Assembly: GCA_002280475.1 (NCBI GenBank)
Contig: NCEB01000039.1
Span: 1-48,910 of the forward strand
Direction of reading: 5' to 3'
Length of the DNA: 48,910 bases
DNA from: Brevundimonas subvibrioides
Lineage (GTDB): Bacteria > Pseudomonadota > Alphaproteobacteria > Caulobacterales > Caulobacteraceae
The translations under genes and the position numbers were made by a program. Under the pieces are notes generated by a model. The model was given only the letters and a program-made list of their open reading frames with translations. It did no database searches and was not told the DNA's origin. Shown here piece after piece: positions 27,983 through 36,856 of this stretch; position 1 is the first letter of the stretch, and each line of letters begins with the position of its first letter.

Positions 27983-28461
27983 GCGACACGACGGTCTGGC
28001 GGATCGCGGCTGACACGCCGACCTACGAAGCCGACGACCTGACTGGTGCGGGAGCCAAGGCGACCGGCGGACGCTGGAACAGCAAGGGTCTGGCGATGGT
28101 CTATGCGTCGCAGGCCCGCGCACTCGCCTGTCTCGAAACCATGGCGCACCTTGGCAAGACTCTGCCGCTCAATCGCTACCTCGTCGCTATCACGATACCC
28201 GCCTCGGTCTGGAAGCAGGCCCGTCGGGAAACAGTCGGGAGCGTCCCGGTCGGGTGGGACGCCGAACCGGCGGGTCGTGCCAGCATCGGCCTCGGCGACC
28301 TGTGGCTCCGGTCCGGCACCTCAGCGCTTCTAATCGTCCCGTCGGTGATCGTGCCGGAGGAAGCGAACATCCTGATCAACCCGGGCCACGCTCAGTCCAG
28401 TGGGATCAAGGCCGTGAAGGTGCGCCGATGGCTGTATGATCCACGACAGAGGGCCGCTTGA
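27979..28461 (+). CDS. RES-domain toxin (NAD+ phosphorylase family)
   Basis: The 160-aa product starts at TTG 27979, overlapping the antitoxin stop. RES hallmarks are R9 in VWRIAADTP, the GGRWNSKGLAMVYAS block, and LACLETMAHLGK with the catalytic-type Glu. Characterised RES toxins degrade NAD+ by phosphorolysis or hydrolysis and arrest growth. The TTG start and full overlap imply tight translational coupling and lower expression than the antitoxin. Confidence 0.88.
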   Translation: MSDTTVWRIAADTPTYEADDLTGAGAKATGGRWNSKGLAMVYASQARALACLETMAHLGKTLPLNRYLVAITIPASVWKQARRETVGSVPVGWDAEPAGRASIGLGDLWLRSGTSALLIVPSVIVPEEANILINPGHAQSSGIKAVKVRRWLYDPRQRAA

Positions 28462-28523
28462 TCGGTCGCACGAGCCCCTTCCCTTCCCGGACAACCTCCG
28501 CTACAGCCCCCGCTCCGATGCGA

Positions 28524-28608
28524 GCGGTCGTGGCGGAATTGGTAGACGCGCAGCGTTGAGGTCGCTGTGGGGCAACCCGTGGAAGTTCGAGTCTTCTCGA
28601 CCGCACCA
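28524..28608 (+). tRNA. tRNA-Leu (anticodon GAG)
   Basis: The acceptor GCGGTCG pairs with CGACCGC; the anticodon stem-loop CAGCG-TTGAGGT-CGCTG gives GAG; a long variable arm (TGGGGCAACCCGT) is present; CCA is encoded (28606-28608). A perfect 8-bp hairpin CGCAGGAC-AA-GTCCTGCG follows at 28616-28633 and may end the transcript, though no T-run is present. Confidence 0.95.
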
Positions 28609-28649
28609 CGGGCTTCGCAGGACAAGTCCTGCGGAGCTCGAAAGGGCAG

Positions 28650-28780
28650 AAGCAGGATGCCCTGCGAAGCCTTGGCGAAGCAGGGCTATAGCAGCGAGGC
28701 CCTTACCAGGCTTCGCGGGATTGATCGCTCTAGAAGGCGTAAGCAGGATGTCTGTGAAGCCTTGATCGTGCAGGGCTACT
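28650..28780. repeat. Pair of imperfect ~40-bp direct repeats
   Basis: Copies at 28650-28689 and 28741-28780 share AAGCAGGATG, GAAGCCTTG and GCAGGGCTA, with scattered differences and one gap. They lie between tRNA-Leu and the GIY-YIG gene. Their role is unknown; they could be remnants of a small element associated with the endonuclease. Confidence 0.6.
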
Positions 28781-28795
28781 CAGGGGCTAGCCGCC

Positions 28796-29044
28796 TTGCA
28801 TTACGTCTATCTTCTCGAGAGCGTGGACGACCCTTCGCGCCGGTACATCGGCGTGACGTCGGACCTCAAGACTCGCCTTGCGGAGCACAACGGCGGCAAG
28901 TCCAGTCACACGGCCAAGTACCGGCCATGGCGTCTGGTCACCTACATCGCCTTCTCGGAGCGGACGCAGGCCGCTGCGTTTGAAAGATATCTGAAATCCG
29001 GCTCGGGCCATGCCTTCGCCAACAAGCGCCTCTGGCCCGCTTGA
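28796..29044 (+). CDS. Small GIY-YIG nuclease-domain protein
   Basis: The 82-aa protein starts at TTG 28796, because an in-frame stop at 28763 excludes a longer form with a better start. The GIY-YIG core reads HYVYLLES...RYIGVTSDLKTRLAEHNGG, with the usual downstream Arg/His, and a conserved FERYLKSGSG end. Stand-alone proteins of this size (the UPF0213-type group) have unclear function. The position beside a tRNA and direct repeats hints at mobility. Confidence 0.8.
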   Translation: MHYVYLLESVDDPSRRYIGVTSDLKTRLAEHNGGKSSHTAKYRPWRLVTYIAFSERTQAAAFERYLKSGSGHAFANKRLWPA

Positions 29045-29165
29045 CCGCCGGTCCGGCTTGGCCGACAGACGCCCCATGAACGGCGCTCCGCGATGGACCC
29101 GCCGAACCGTCCAGGACGCTCGCATCGGCGACAGCTGATCGACATCGAGAGAGGGAGGCCCCCGC

Positions 29166-30569
29166 GTGAGCGAACAGACCGCCACTCTCGACCCCCAGGT
29201 CAGCGAAGATCACGAAGCGCTGGACGACGACTATGTCCTGACCGCAGGCTTCGTCGAGAAGGTCGTCGACGCCGCCGACGACGGCGACGGCCTGCGGCTA
29301 CGGGCGCTGCTGGAGGACCTGCACCCCGCCGACGTCGCCGATCTGATGGGTTTCCTGACGGCCGAGCACCGGGCGGTCGTCGTCCTGTGGCTGCCGCCGG
29401 AGCTGCTGGCCGAGACCCTGCCGGAGCTGGATGACGGCATCCGCGAGGAGGTGCTGGAGCGCGTCGCCCCGGGCACCCTGGCCGAGGCGCTGCAGGAGCT
29501 GGATTCCGACGATGCCGCCGCCGTGGTCGAGGACCTGGAGGACGATCAGCGCGAGAAGGTCCTGGCCGCCATGCCGGCCGTCGACCGGGCCGCCATCGAG
29601 AACTCCCTGGGCTATGCCGAGGACACCGCCGGCCGCCTGATGCAGCGCGAGGTCATGGCCGCGCCCCTGTTCTGGACCGTCGGCGACACCATCGACCACG
29701 TCCGGGCCCAGGGCGAGGACCTGCCCGAGCTGTTCTTCGACATCTATGTCGTCGATCCGGTGAACCGGCCGGTCGGGGGCATTCCGATCAGCGGCCTGCT
29801 GAGGGCGGCGCGGACGGTGAAGCTGTCCGATCTGATGGAGCCGGTCACCGCCATCGCGGCCGACACCGATCAGGAAGAGGTCGCCTACATCTTCGAGAAA
29901 TACCACCTGATCTCGGCGCCGGTCGTGGACGCGGGCGGGCGGCTGGTGGGCCAGATCACCGTCGACGACATCGTCAACATCATCCAGGAAGAGAACCGCG
30001 AGGATATCCTGCGCCTGGCCGGCGTGTCCGACGAGAGCCGGGGCGCGGGCGTGTTCGGCGTGGTCCGCTCGCGCATCCCGTGGCTGGTGGTGAACCTTGG
30101 CACGGCGGTCTTCGCCTCTCTGGTGATCGGACAGTTCGCCGACGAACTGGAGGCCCTGGTCTATCTGGCGATCCTGATGCCGATCGTGGCCTCGATCGGC
30201 GGCAATGCGGGGACCCAGGCCCTGACCGTCGCGGTGCGGTCGCTGGCCTCGCGCGAACTGACCTCGGCCAATACGCCGCGCATCCTGGGTCGCGAGATCA
30301 TGGTGGGCCTGTTCAACGGAGCCGCCGTGGGCATCCTGCTGGCCGGGATCGCCTGGGTCTGGTTCCGGGAGCCCTTGCTGTCGCTGACGATCGGTCTGGC
30401 CGTGGTGATCAATCTGCTGGCCGCGGCCCTGGCCGGGACGCTGGTGCCGCTGCTGCTGGAACGGCTGGACCGGGACCCCGCTGTTTCCTCGCCAGTGTTC
30501 GTCAGCTGGATCACGGACACGATCGGTTTTCTGTCCTTCCTCGGACTCGCCGGCGTCATTCTGTTGTAG
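29166..30569 (+). CDS. mgtE: Magnesium transporter MgtE
   Basis: The 467-aa protein has the cytoplasmic N domain (DLHPADVADLMGFL, then repeats such as LQELDSDDAAAVVEDL), two CBS motifs (residues ~140-260, with VAYIFEKYHLISAPVVDAGG and GQITVDDIVNIIQEE), and a five-helix C-terminal pore containing the signature IGGNAGTQALTVAVRSLA. The N and CBS domains sense cytoplasmic Mg2+ and gate the channel. The start is GTG 29166 behind GGGAGG. Confidence 0.94.
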   Translation: MSEQTATLDPQVSEDHEALDDDYVLTAGFVEKVVDAADDGDGLRLRALLEDLHPADVADLMGFLTAEHRAVVVLWLPPELLAETLPELDDGIREEVLERVAPGTLAEALQELDSDDAAAVVEDLEDDQREKVLAAMPAVDRAAIENSLGYAEDTAGRLMQREVMAAPLFWTVGDTIDHVRAQGEDLPELFFDIYVVDPVNRPVGGIPISGLLRAARTVKLSDLMEPVTAIAADTDQEEVAYIFEKYHLISAPVVDAGGRLVGQITVDDIVNIIQEENREDILRLAGVSDESRGAGVFGVVRSRIPWLVVNLGTAVFASLVIGQFADELEALVYLAILMPIVASIGGNAGTQALTVAVRSLASRELTSANTPRILGREIMVGLFNGAAVGILLAGIAWVWFREPLLSLTIGLAVVINLLAAALAGTLVPLLLERLDRDPAVSSPVFVSWITDTIGFLSFLGLAGVILL

Positions 30570-30580
30570 GACGACCGGGA

Positions 30581-30595
30581 CGGCCCGGGCCTTGC
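30581..30595 (+). promoter_or_regulatory. Sigma-54-type -24/-12 promoter for spmX
   Basis: CGGCCCGGGCCTTGC matches the -24/-12 consensus TGGCMCG-N4-TTGC at all but the first base, with the obligatory GG-N10-GC spacing. It lies ~50 nt upstream of the spmX GTG on the same strand. In Caulobacter, spmX is activated by the sigma-54 activator TacA, so the location agrees with known biology. Confidence 0.7.
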
Positions 30596-30647
30596 GAGAG
30601 GATCGGCGAGGCCAAGCCGTCCTGTCTCGATTTGGGTCAATTCTCCG

Positions 30648-32147
30648 GTGTCCGACGCATCCACCCCCGTCAGAAAGATCTCCCGCGAAGGGATCGTCCT
30701 GATCAAGAGCTTCGAGGGTTTTCGCCCCCGCGCCGTCCAGCGCGCGGAAGGCGGCTGGATCATCGGCTACGGCCACACCCTGTCGGCGCGCGAGGGCGCG
30801 ACGGTGTCGGAGACCGATGCCGAACTGCTGCTGCGCTACGATCTGTTGCCGATCGAGAAGAGCGTGAACGACGCCGCGCCCGGGGGCGTCAACCAGCACC
30901 AGTTCGACGCCCTGGTGAGCTTCGGCTTCTCCGTCGGCCGCGAGCGGTTCGAGAGCTCCGACGTCCTGGCCCGTCTCATCGGCGGCGCCCCCGGCGAGGC
31001 CGCCGAAGCCATGATGGCCTGGCCCGCCGCAGACGTGCCCTCGGCCGGACTGCGCCGCCGCGCCGCCGAGCGGGCGCTGTTCGGCGCCGATCCGTCACGC
31101 GCGATCTCGCTCGCCGAACTGCTGACCGCGCCCGTTGCCGAGCCGGAAGCCCCGGCCGAAGTGATCGCGCCCGAACCCCCGTCTTCTGCCGATGTCGCAC
31201 CCGAGACCGTCGAGGCGACCGAACCCGTCGACAGCCGGGGCGCGGCCCTCGCGGCCCTGCTGGGCGAGCCTGAGGCCATCGTGCCGAACTTCGCCCCAGG
31301 CCCGGTCACTTCTGAACCCGTCGCCGTCGATCAGGCCGCGCCGCCGACGGACTCCAGTGACCTTTCGGTCGCGGCGGAAGACTTCCACGCCGCGCCCTCC
31401 GTCGGCGTCGCGGCCAACGACACCGGGGCCGACGTGGAGCCCGCCGACACATCGGCGCTCCCCGACGAGCCCTTCCACGGCGCGACAGAGCCCCCCTCCG
31501 AGACACTGTCCATGGAGCCCCGTCCGGCGGTCGCCGCGGACGACGCCATCGTCGGCGAAGCGGCGGCCCCCGCCGAGGCGCCCGCCCTGGACGTGGCCGC
31601 TTTCAGCGCCCAGCGCTATGCGCCCTATGGCACGCCGATCATCGGCCCCCTGCCCTTCCTGCAGCCCGCGTCCGCGCCGGTGCAGGAGATCACAGAGACC
31701 GCTCCCGCCGCCGCCGAGGCCGCGAGCCCGGCCGAGACCCTGGTCCTGACCTCGCCGGAGGACGCGCCGCCGACCGTCTTCGCCCGCCCGTCGTGGACCG
31801 CCGACGAGCGTCAGGAGGCCGAGGCCATCGCCCAGCCCGAGGCCGGACTGTTCGGCGACGACCTGGCCCTGACGCAGGGTGGCCAGCCCCTGGGACGCGC
31901 GGATTTCGAGGGCGAGCCGCCCGAACGCTTCGACTGGAGCGAGACCGGCGCCTTCGTCATCATGGGGGCCGTGGGCCTGACCGCCTTCGGGGCCTCGATG
32001 GCGGCCTTCCGCCTGGCGTCCGAACACGGCGGCGGCGACGAGACCGGCATCATCGGCTGGGTCCTCGCGGTGATCGGCGTGGCCTGCGTCGGCGTGTCGT
32101 CACTGAATCTGTATCGTCGCTTCGGCCTGCCGGGGGGCGACCGCTAG
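30648..32147 (+). CDS. spmX: Stalked-pole muramidase homologue SpmX
   Basis: The 499-aa protein has three parts: an N-terminal GH24 phage-lysozyme-like domain (residues ~10-150, IVLIKSFEGFRP...GYGHT), a long Pro/Ala/Glu-rich acidic linker (~155-435), and two C-terminal membrane helices (FVIMGAVGLTAFGASMAAF and IIGWVLAVIGVACVGVSSL). This is the SpmX architecture; SpmX recruits the kinase DivJ to the old pole. The catalytic Glu (E23) is kept, but the expected Asp and Thr positions are R32 and I38, consistent with a domain co-opted as a scaffold. There is no signal peptide. The GTG start sits downstream of a sigma-54-type promoter. Confidence 0.88.
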   Translation: MSDASTPVRKISREGIVLIKSFEGFRPRAVQRAEGGWIIGYGHTLSAREGATVSETDAELLLRYDLLPIEKSVNDAAPGGVNQHQFDALVSFGFSVGRERFESSDVLARLIGGAPGEAAEAMMAWPAADVPSAGLRRRAAERALFGADPSRAISLAELLTAPVAEPEAPAEVIAPEPPSSADVAPETVEATEPVDSRGAALAALLGEPEAIVPNFAPGPVTSEPVAVDQAAPPTDSSDLSVAAEDFHAAPSVGVAANDTGADVEPADTSALPDEPFHGATEPPSETLSMEPRPAVAADDAIVGEAAAPAEAPALDVAAFSAQRYAPYGTPIIGPLPFLQPASAPVQEITETAPAAAEAASPAETLVLTSPEDAPPTVFARPSWTADERQEAEAIAQPEAGLFGDDLALTQGGQPLGRADFEGEPPERFDWSETGAFVIMGAVGLTAFGASMAAFRLASEHGGGDETGIIGWVLAVIGVACVGVSSLNLYRRFGLPGGDR

Positions 32148-32189
32148 GCCTCTCCCCTCGCGGCCGCGGATCATGCTAGGGCGCAAGGC

Positions 32190-33359
32190 ATGAGCATTCC
32201 CAACGCCCCCCAATCGATGGAATTCGGCCTCGGCGAGACAGCCGACGCCATTCGCGACACCACCGCACGCTGGGCCGCCGACCGGCTGGCCCCCCTCGCC
32301 GCCGAGATCGACGAGACCAACACCTTCCGCCGCGACCTGTGGCCCGAGATGGGCGACCTGGGGCTGCACGGCATCACGGTCGAAGAGGAATGGGGGGGCC
32401 TCGGCCTCGGCTACCTCGAGCACGTCGTGGCGATGGAGGAGGTCTCGCGCGCCTCGGCCTCGATCGGCCTGAGCTACGGGGCCCACTCCAACCTGTGCGT
32501 CAACCAGATCCGTCGCTGGGGCACCGATGAGCAGAAGCGCCGCTATCTGCCCAAGCTGATCTCGGGCGAGCATGTCGGGTCGCTGGCCATGTCGGAGGCC
32601 GGATCGGGCTCGGACGTCATCTCCATGCGGACCGAGGCGAAGAAGGTCGGCGATCGCTACGTCCTGAACGGCACCAAGTTCTGGATCACCAACGCCCCCT
32701 CGGCCGACACCCTGGTCGTCTATGCCAAGTCCGACCCGGCGGCGGGTTCGCGCGGCGTCACCGCCTTTCTGATCGAGCGGGGCATGAAGGGGTTCAGCGT
32801 CTCCAAGAAGCTGGACAAGATGGGCATGCGCGGGTCCGACACCGCCGAACTGGTGTTCGAGGACTGCGAGGTTCCGGAGGAGAACGTCATGGGCCCGGTC
32901 GGCGGCGGGGCGGCGGTGCTGATGAGCGGGCTGGACTATGAGCGGGCGGTGCTGGCGGCGGGCCCGCTGGGCATCATGCAGGCCGCGCTGGACGTGGTCC
33001 TGCCCTACGTCCGCGACAGGAAGCAGTTCGGCAAGCCGGTCGGATCGTTCCAGCTGATGCAGGGCAAGATCGCCGACATGTACGTCGCCCTGAACTCGGC
33101 CCGGACCTATGTCTATGCCGTGGCCAAGGCCTGCGACGCCGGGCTGACCACGCGCTATGACGCGGCGGGGGCGATCCTGCTGGCCTCGGAAAACGCGGTG
33201 AAGGTGTCGCTGGAGGCCGTCCAGGCCCTGGGCGGCGCGGGCTACACCAGGGACTGGCCGGTCGAACGTCTGGTGCGCGACGCCAAGCTGTACGACATCG
33301 GCGCGGGGACCAACGAGATCCGTCGGTTCCTGATCGGGCGCGAGCTGCTGGGGTCTTAA
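32190..33359 (+). CDS. ivd: Isovaleryl-CoA dehydrogenase
   Basis: The 389-aa acyl-CoA dehydrogenase has [16 protein letters not shown] (FAD/substrate), [17 protein letters not shown], and the Glu of [15 protein letters not shown] at the position that distinguishes isovaleryl-CoA dehydrogenases from other family members. It is the leucine-catabolic step directly before methylcrotonyl-CoA carboxylase (7454-12030), although the two loci are 20 kb apart here. It overlaps the convergent gene at 33356 by 4 nt. Confidence 0.9.
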   Translation: MSIPNAPQSMEFGLGETADAIRDTTARWAADRLAPLAAEIDETNTFRRDLWPEMGDLGLHGITVEEEWGGLGLGYLEHVVAMEEVSRASASIGLSYGAHSNLCVNQIRRWGTDEQKRRYLPKLISGEHVGSLAMSEAGSGSDVISMRTEAKKVGDRYVLNGTKFWITNAPSADTLVVYAKSDPAAGSRGVTAFLIERGMKGFSVSKKLDKMGMRGSDTAELVFEDCEVPEENVMGPVGGGAAVLMSGLDYERAVLAAGPLGIMQAALDVVLPYVRDRKQFGKPVGSFQLMQGKIADMYVALNSARTYVYAVAKACDAGLTTRYDAAGAILLASENAVKVSLEAVQALGGAGYTRDWPVERLVRDAKLYDIGAGTNEIRRFLIGRELLGS

Positions 33360-34361
33360 TCCGGCACGGGCAGCCCACGGTCGCGGCCCCACGCGCGCAC
33401 CTGGTCCTCGAAGGCCTGTCGCTCGGCGCGGATGCGTTCCCGGTGGCTGGCCCGGCAGTTGCGCGCGACCTCCGCGCCCCCGCAGGCGTCGAGCCCTTCC
33501 TCGAGCGCCCGAAGCCGCCGCTGGTGTTCCTCGATCTGCACCGGAAAGGCCGCGGCTGATCTGAGGGCGTCCTCGCCGAAGGCCGAGACCATACCGTAGC
33601 GGCCGGTGTCGAAGGAGCGACTGGCCGGCCGGACGTCCACGAGCCGAAAGAACAGGTCATCGCCGTCGCGCCCGGCACCCTCGATGCGGGACTGTCGAAC
33701 GATCCGGTTGGTGTTGGTACGGTAGTCCTTCACGAGTCCGACGCCGAAACCGAGGAAGGGCCTTTGGGTCGCGATGCCGCTGGACCTGGGCGACAGCCAC
33801 AGGGTCGCCCGATGCTCGCCGAACATGCCCGTGACGGGCAGATGGTCTGAGGGCCCTTCGCCTTCCAGCGCCTGCTGCGGGGTCGTGACCTCGCTTTCGA
33901 AGAATCCCATGACCGCTTCCTGCTCCCAGTGGAAGCTGACGATGGGATCCTGATAGAGGATGCCCCCGGCCTGAATGCAGGCGTCGCCGTGCTGTTCATG
34001 GCGGCCGCAGACCAGGCTGCTGCCACCCGGCCGCTTGAACCCGAAATGGAGGGTCGTCTGGGGAATCTCGGGCGCGCCGAAGACCCAGCGGGCCAGTTCC
34101 GGGTCCAGGACGGCCATGGTTCCGTCCCTGGAGTTCACGAACAGGGAGAAGTCGCCGCGTGTGCCGCCCTGCCAAAGCTCGATGCGCATCTCGAGGTCGA
34201 AGCGGTGGACGGCCGGTTCGTAGAGCGAGTTGGCGGGAAACCGGCTGTCGGCGTCGAAGCTCTGGGCCACGGCCGGAACCGTGGCACGACAGCGACGCTG
34301 TCAGGGCCATCGCCCCGATCAGGCCGGCCAACAGACGGTCGAGGATCAGGCGGGCCGTCAT
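33356..34361 (-). pseudogene. Secreted protein of unknown function, frameshifted in the signal peptide
   Basis: An ATG at 34361 overlaps the upstream OmpA stop (ATGA) and opens with a signal peptide, MTARLILDRLLAGLIGAMAL. The 304-codon body lies in another frame, beginning ...ATVPAVAQSFDADSRF, where AVA-QS is an ideal cleavage site. The frames must join near 34288-34302, where the sequence GACAGCG-T-CGCTGTC is a perfect quasi-palindrome. In the body frame a TGA stands just upstream, so a GTG at 34270 would give a protein without export signal. The body shows conserved Cys and Trp residues but no known family. It could also be a sequencing error. Confidence 0.6.
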
Positions 34362-35458
34362 TGCCGCACCAGCTCGACCCGACGGTTCAAGGCGCGCCCC
34401 TGCTCCGTCCCGTTGTCGGCCACCGGCCGAGACGAGCCATAGCCAATCGCACCCAGCCGTTCGGCCGCGACGCCATAGCGGGTGACGATGGCGTCGCGCA
34501 CCCGGTCGGCCCGACGCTGGGACAGGGTCCGGTTGACCTCTGCGGAACCGGTGGAGTCGGTATGGCCCTCCACCGTTAGACGCAGGCCCGGCTGATCTCG
34601 CATCAACAAGCCGACCTGGTGCAGGGCGGCGTCGGACTCCGGCCGCAGCGTGTCCTGACCTGTGTCGAAATAGACGCCCTCGAGCGTGACGCGACCCGTG
34701 CGATCGAGCTCACCCGCCAGGGCCGTGGCGTCGACGGAGACCTGGCCCGTCTGCATCCGGGTGGCCTCGACGATGTGGACGCGGGTCTGCTGAGGCGTCG
34801 CGCCGATCGAGACGAAGGTCTGGGCGTCGCCTTGGGTCAACCGCCCAGTCAGGTAGTGGACGCTGGACCCGACCCCCAGGTTCATGCCGTTGACCCCGTT
34901 CCAGCCGCGTCCGCCGCCGTGCCGGGCGGTGCTGCCACAGGCGGCGCGCGATCCGCACTCCCAGTCGGTCCGGAACCCCTGATCCTCCAGGGCGCGCTGG
35001 TAGTTGCGGACGATCTCGAGCGGGGAGCGACCCGCCGGATTGTCGTAGGTCAGCCGCGTCAACTCGCCCTCGACGGTCTCAAGCGCGATGTCGCCGCGCT
35101 GGAAGCCGACGATCCGGGGATAGCTGGCGTAGCCGACGTCCTCGCGCTCGCGCAGGCGCGAGCCCGCATAGGGCGTGATGAGCCGGTGATCGCCTTGCGT
35201 GCCCATCGCTTGGGTGGGCTCATCATCGACGACGACCTCGTCTCCCCGGCGTTCCGCCTCGCGTCGGCACCGGCTATCGCCCATGGCGCAGCGCGTGATC
35301 CTGCGGGCTTCCCGGTCGACGCGGCTGCGGATCTCGCCAGTGACCGCCCGTTCGACTGTGTCGCCGAGCATCCGCCCGAGATTCTGGGCCGAGGCCGGAG
35401 AACCGACGACGAAGAGGAGTGCCGCAGCCCCAAGCGCCAAGCCCTTCAGAACATTCAT
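34358..35458 (-). CDS. OmpA-family protein with N-terminal DUF4892-like domain
   Basis: From ATG 35458 the 366-aa product has a signal peptide (MNVLKGLALGAAALLFVVG, cleaved after ASA). A central domain follows (GYASYPRIVGFQRGDIALETVEGELTRLTY...GRSPLEIVRNYQRAL), resembling DUF4892, and then a C-terminal OmpA peptidoglycan-binding domain (LTVEGHTDSTGSAEVNRTLSQRRADRVRDAI and NRRVELVRQ). It probably links the outer membrane or periplasm to peptidoglycan. It forms an operon with 33356-34361 and is divergent from the AraC regulator. Confidence 0.85.
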   Translation of the reverse strand: MNVLKGLALGAAALLFVVGSPASAQNLGRMLGDTVERAVTGEIRSRVDREARRITRCAMGDSRCRREAERRGDEVVVDDEPTQAMGTQGDHRLITPYAGSRLREREDVGYASYPRIVGFQRGDIALETVEGELTRLTYDNPAGRSPLEIVRNYQRALEDQGFRTDWECGSRAACGSTARHGGGRGWNGVNGMNLGVGSSVHYLTGRLTQGDAQTFVSIGATPQQTRVHIVEATRMQTGQVSVDATALAGELDRTGRVTLEGVYFDTGQDTLRPESDAALHQVGLLMRDQPGLRLTVEGHTDSTGSAEVNRTLSQRRADRVRDAIVTRYGVAAERLGAIGYGSSRPVADNGTEQGRALNRRVELVRQ

Positions 35459-35583
35459 ACAGACCTCCCACGCCGCAACACCGGACACCTGTGGCAGGGT
35501 TCTCAATCCGGCCGCGCGAGGCCACCGCAAAAACCTGTGCTATCCTGCCAAGACCTGTGATTTCAGACTGGCCCGGAGTGCCG

Positions 35584-36504
35584 ATGACGCATCTGGACCC
35601 GCCCGTGTCGGACGCGGCGCGCGACGCGCGTTATCAGGCGCCCCTCGACGGGCGCATCATGACGCATGATCTCGACCAGGGCATGGTGTGCGAGAGAGTG
35701 ACGTTCGGGGAAGGCTTGGCCGTATGTCGCGCCTCGGGAGCCTGCGCCCGCGACACGACGTTCGCCGCTCCCGACGACGCTGGGCCCCGGCTACATCTGC
35801 AGGTCATCACGCGTGGGCGCTGCGTCTTCACCGAGCGCTCGCGAGAGCGACCTTTGCCAGAACGCCGGGTGGCGGTGATCCAGGCGGATGGCCAGGACGC
35901 GGCGTGGACCATCACCTCGACCGAGCCGGTTTCGGTTCTGAGCATCGACATTTCCGAGCATCGCCTCAACGACTGGCTGGGCGACGCGAAGGGTGGCGGC
36001 TGGCGCGATCGCCTCGCCAATGCCGCCACCCTCGGAGATGTGAGCTACCGGAACCTGGTGGAACTGATGCATCTCCTGCAGCGGAAGTCCGTCGGTCGGC
36101 TTGCGCTTGAAGCAAGAGTTCTCAATGCGGTCTGGCAGAGCCTTCGACCGTTCGAAGCCGATGACCGGTCAGGACCGGCGATCGACGATCTCGCGGATCG
36201 ACTCGAACAGGTGCGAGCTCTGATCGAGCGGGGCGGTCAACAAGCGCGGTCCATGTCGGCCCTTTCCGAACTCTCGGGCATGGGCGTCCGGCGACTGAAT
36301 CGCGCCTATCGGGAGGCGTTCGGCGTCACCCTGTTCCAAGCCGTGCTCAACGCCAGACTCGACCGGGCATTCGCGGAGTTAAGGCAGGGAGGTCGGCCCA
36401 TCAAACAGGTCGCGTGGCAGGCGGGCTATGAGCATCCGACCAGCTTCACCCATGCCTTCCGTCGCCGCTTCGGCATCGCTCCGAACGCGGTCAGGCCCCG
36501 CTAG
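35584..36504 (+). CDS. AraC-family transcriptional regulator
   Basis: The 306-aa protein has a C-terminal double helix-turn-helix (SALSELSGMGVRRLNRAYRE and IKQVAWQAGYEHPTSFTHAFRRRFG) and an unrelated N-terminal sensing region with no recognised ligand motif. The start is set at MTHLDPPVSDAARD; upstream in-frame sequence is non-coding. It is divergent from the OmpA operon, which it may control; this is inferred from arrangement only. Confidence 0.88.
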   Translation: MTHLDPPVSDAARDARYQAPLDGRIMTHDLDQGMVCERVTFGEGLAVCRASGACARDTTFAAPDDAGPRLHLQVITRGRCVFTERSRERPLPERRVAVIQADGQDAAWTITSTEPVSVLSIDISEHRLNDWLGDAKGGGWRDRLANAATLGDVSYRNLVELMHLLQRKSVGRLALEARVLNAVWQSLRPFEADDRSGPAIDDLADRLEQVRALIERGGQQARSMSALSELSGMGVRRLNRAYREAFGVTLFQAVLNARLDRAFAELRQGGRPIKQVAWQAGYEHPTSFTHAFRRRFGIAPNAVRPR

Positions 36505-36559
36505 CCGCGGAACGCGGACCGGCTATCGGGACTTTCATCCGGTGGAAGGAGACCACACC

Positions 36560-36745
36560 ATGCCCGCCAAGTCCGCCGCCCAACAGAAAGCCGCCGGCGC
36601 CGCCCTTTCGGCCAAGCGCGGCGAGACGCCCAAGTCCAAGCTCAAGGGTGCGTCGAAGTCGATGGTCGAAACGATGAGCGAAAAGCAGCTCGAGGAGTTC
36701 GCCGCCACCAAACACAAGGGCAAGCCCGAGCACGTCGAAGATTGA
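36560..36745 (+). CDS. DUF3008 family small basic protein
   Basis: The 61-aa protein starts MPAKSAAQQKAAGAALSAKR and ends EEFAATKHKGKPEHVED, with SKLKGASKSMVETMSEKQLE in the middle, the pattern of DUF3008. Such proteins are Lys-rich, often stress-associated, and have no known mechanism. GAAGGAG lies 12 nt before the ATG. Confidence 0.85.
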   Translation: MPAKSAAQQKAAGAALSAKRGETPKSKLKGASKSMVETMSEKQLEEFAATKHKGKPEHVED

Positions 36746-36856
36746 AGCGATCCACCGGCCGATGTCACGGTGTCGTCGTCTGTCGGAATGTTAAGTGGCG
36801 GCAGGCTCGGCTCGGGCCTAGATCACGAGCATAAAGCCCTTCCGGACCCGTCGCAG

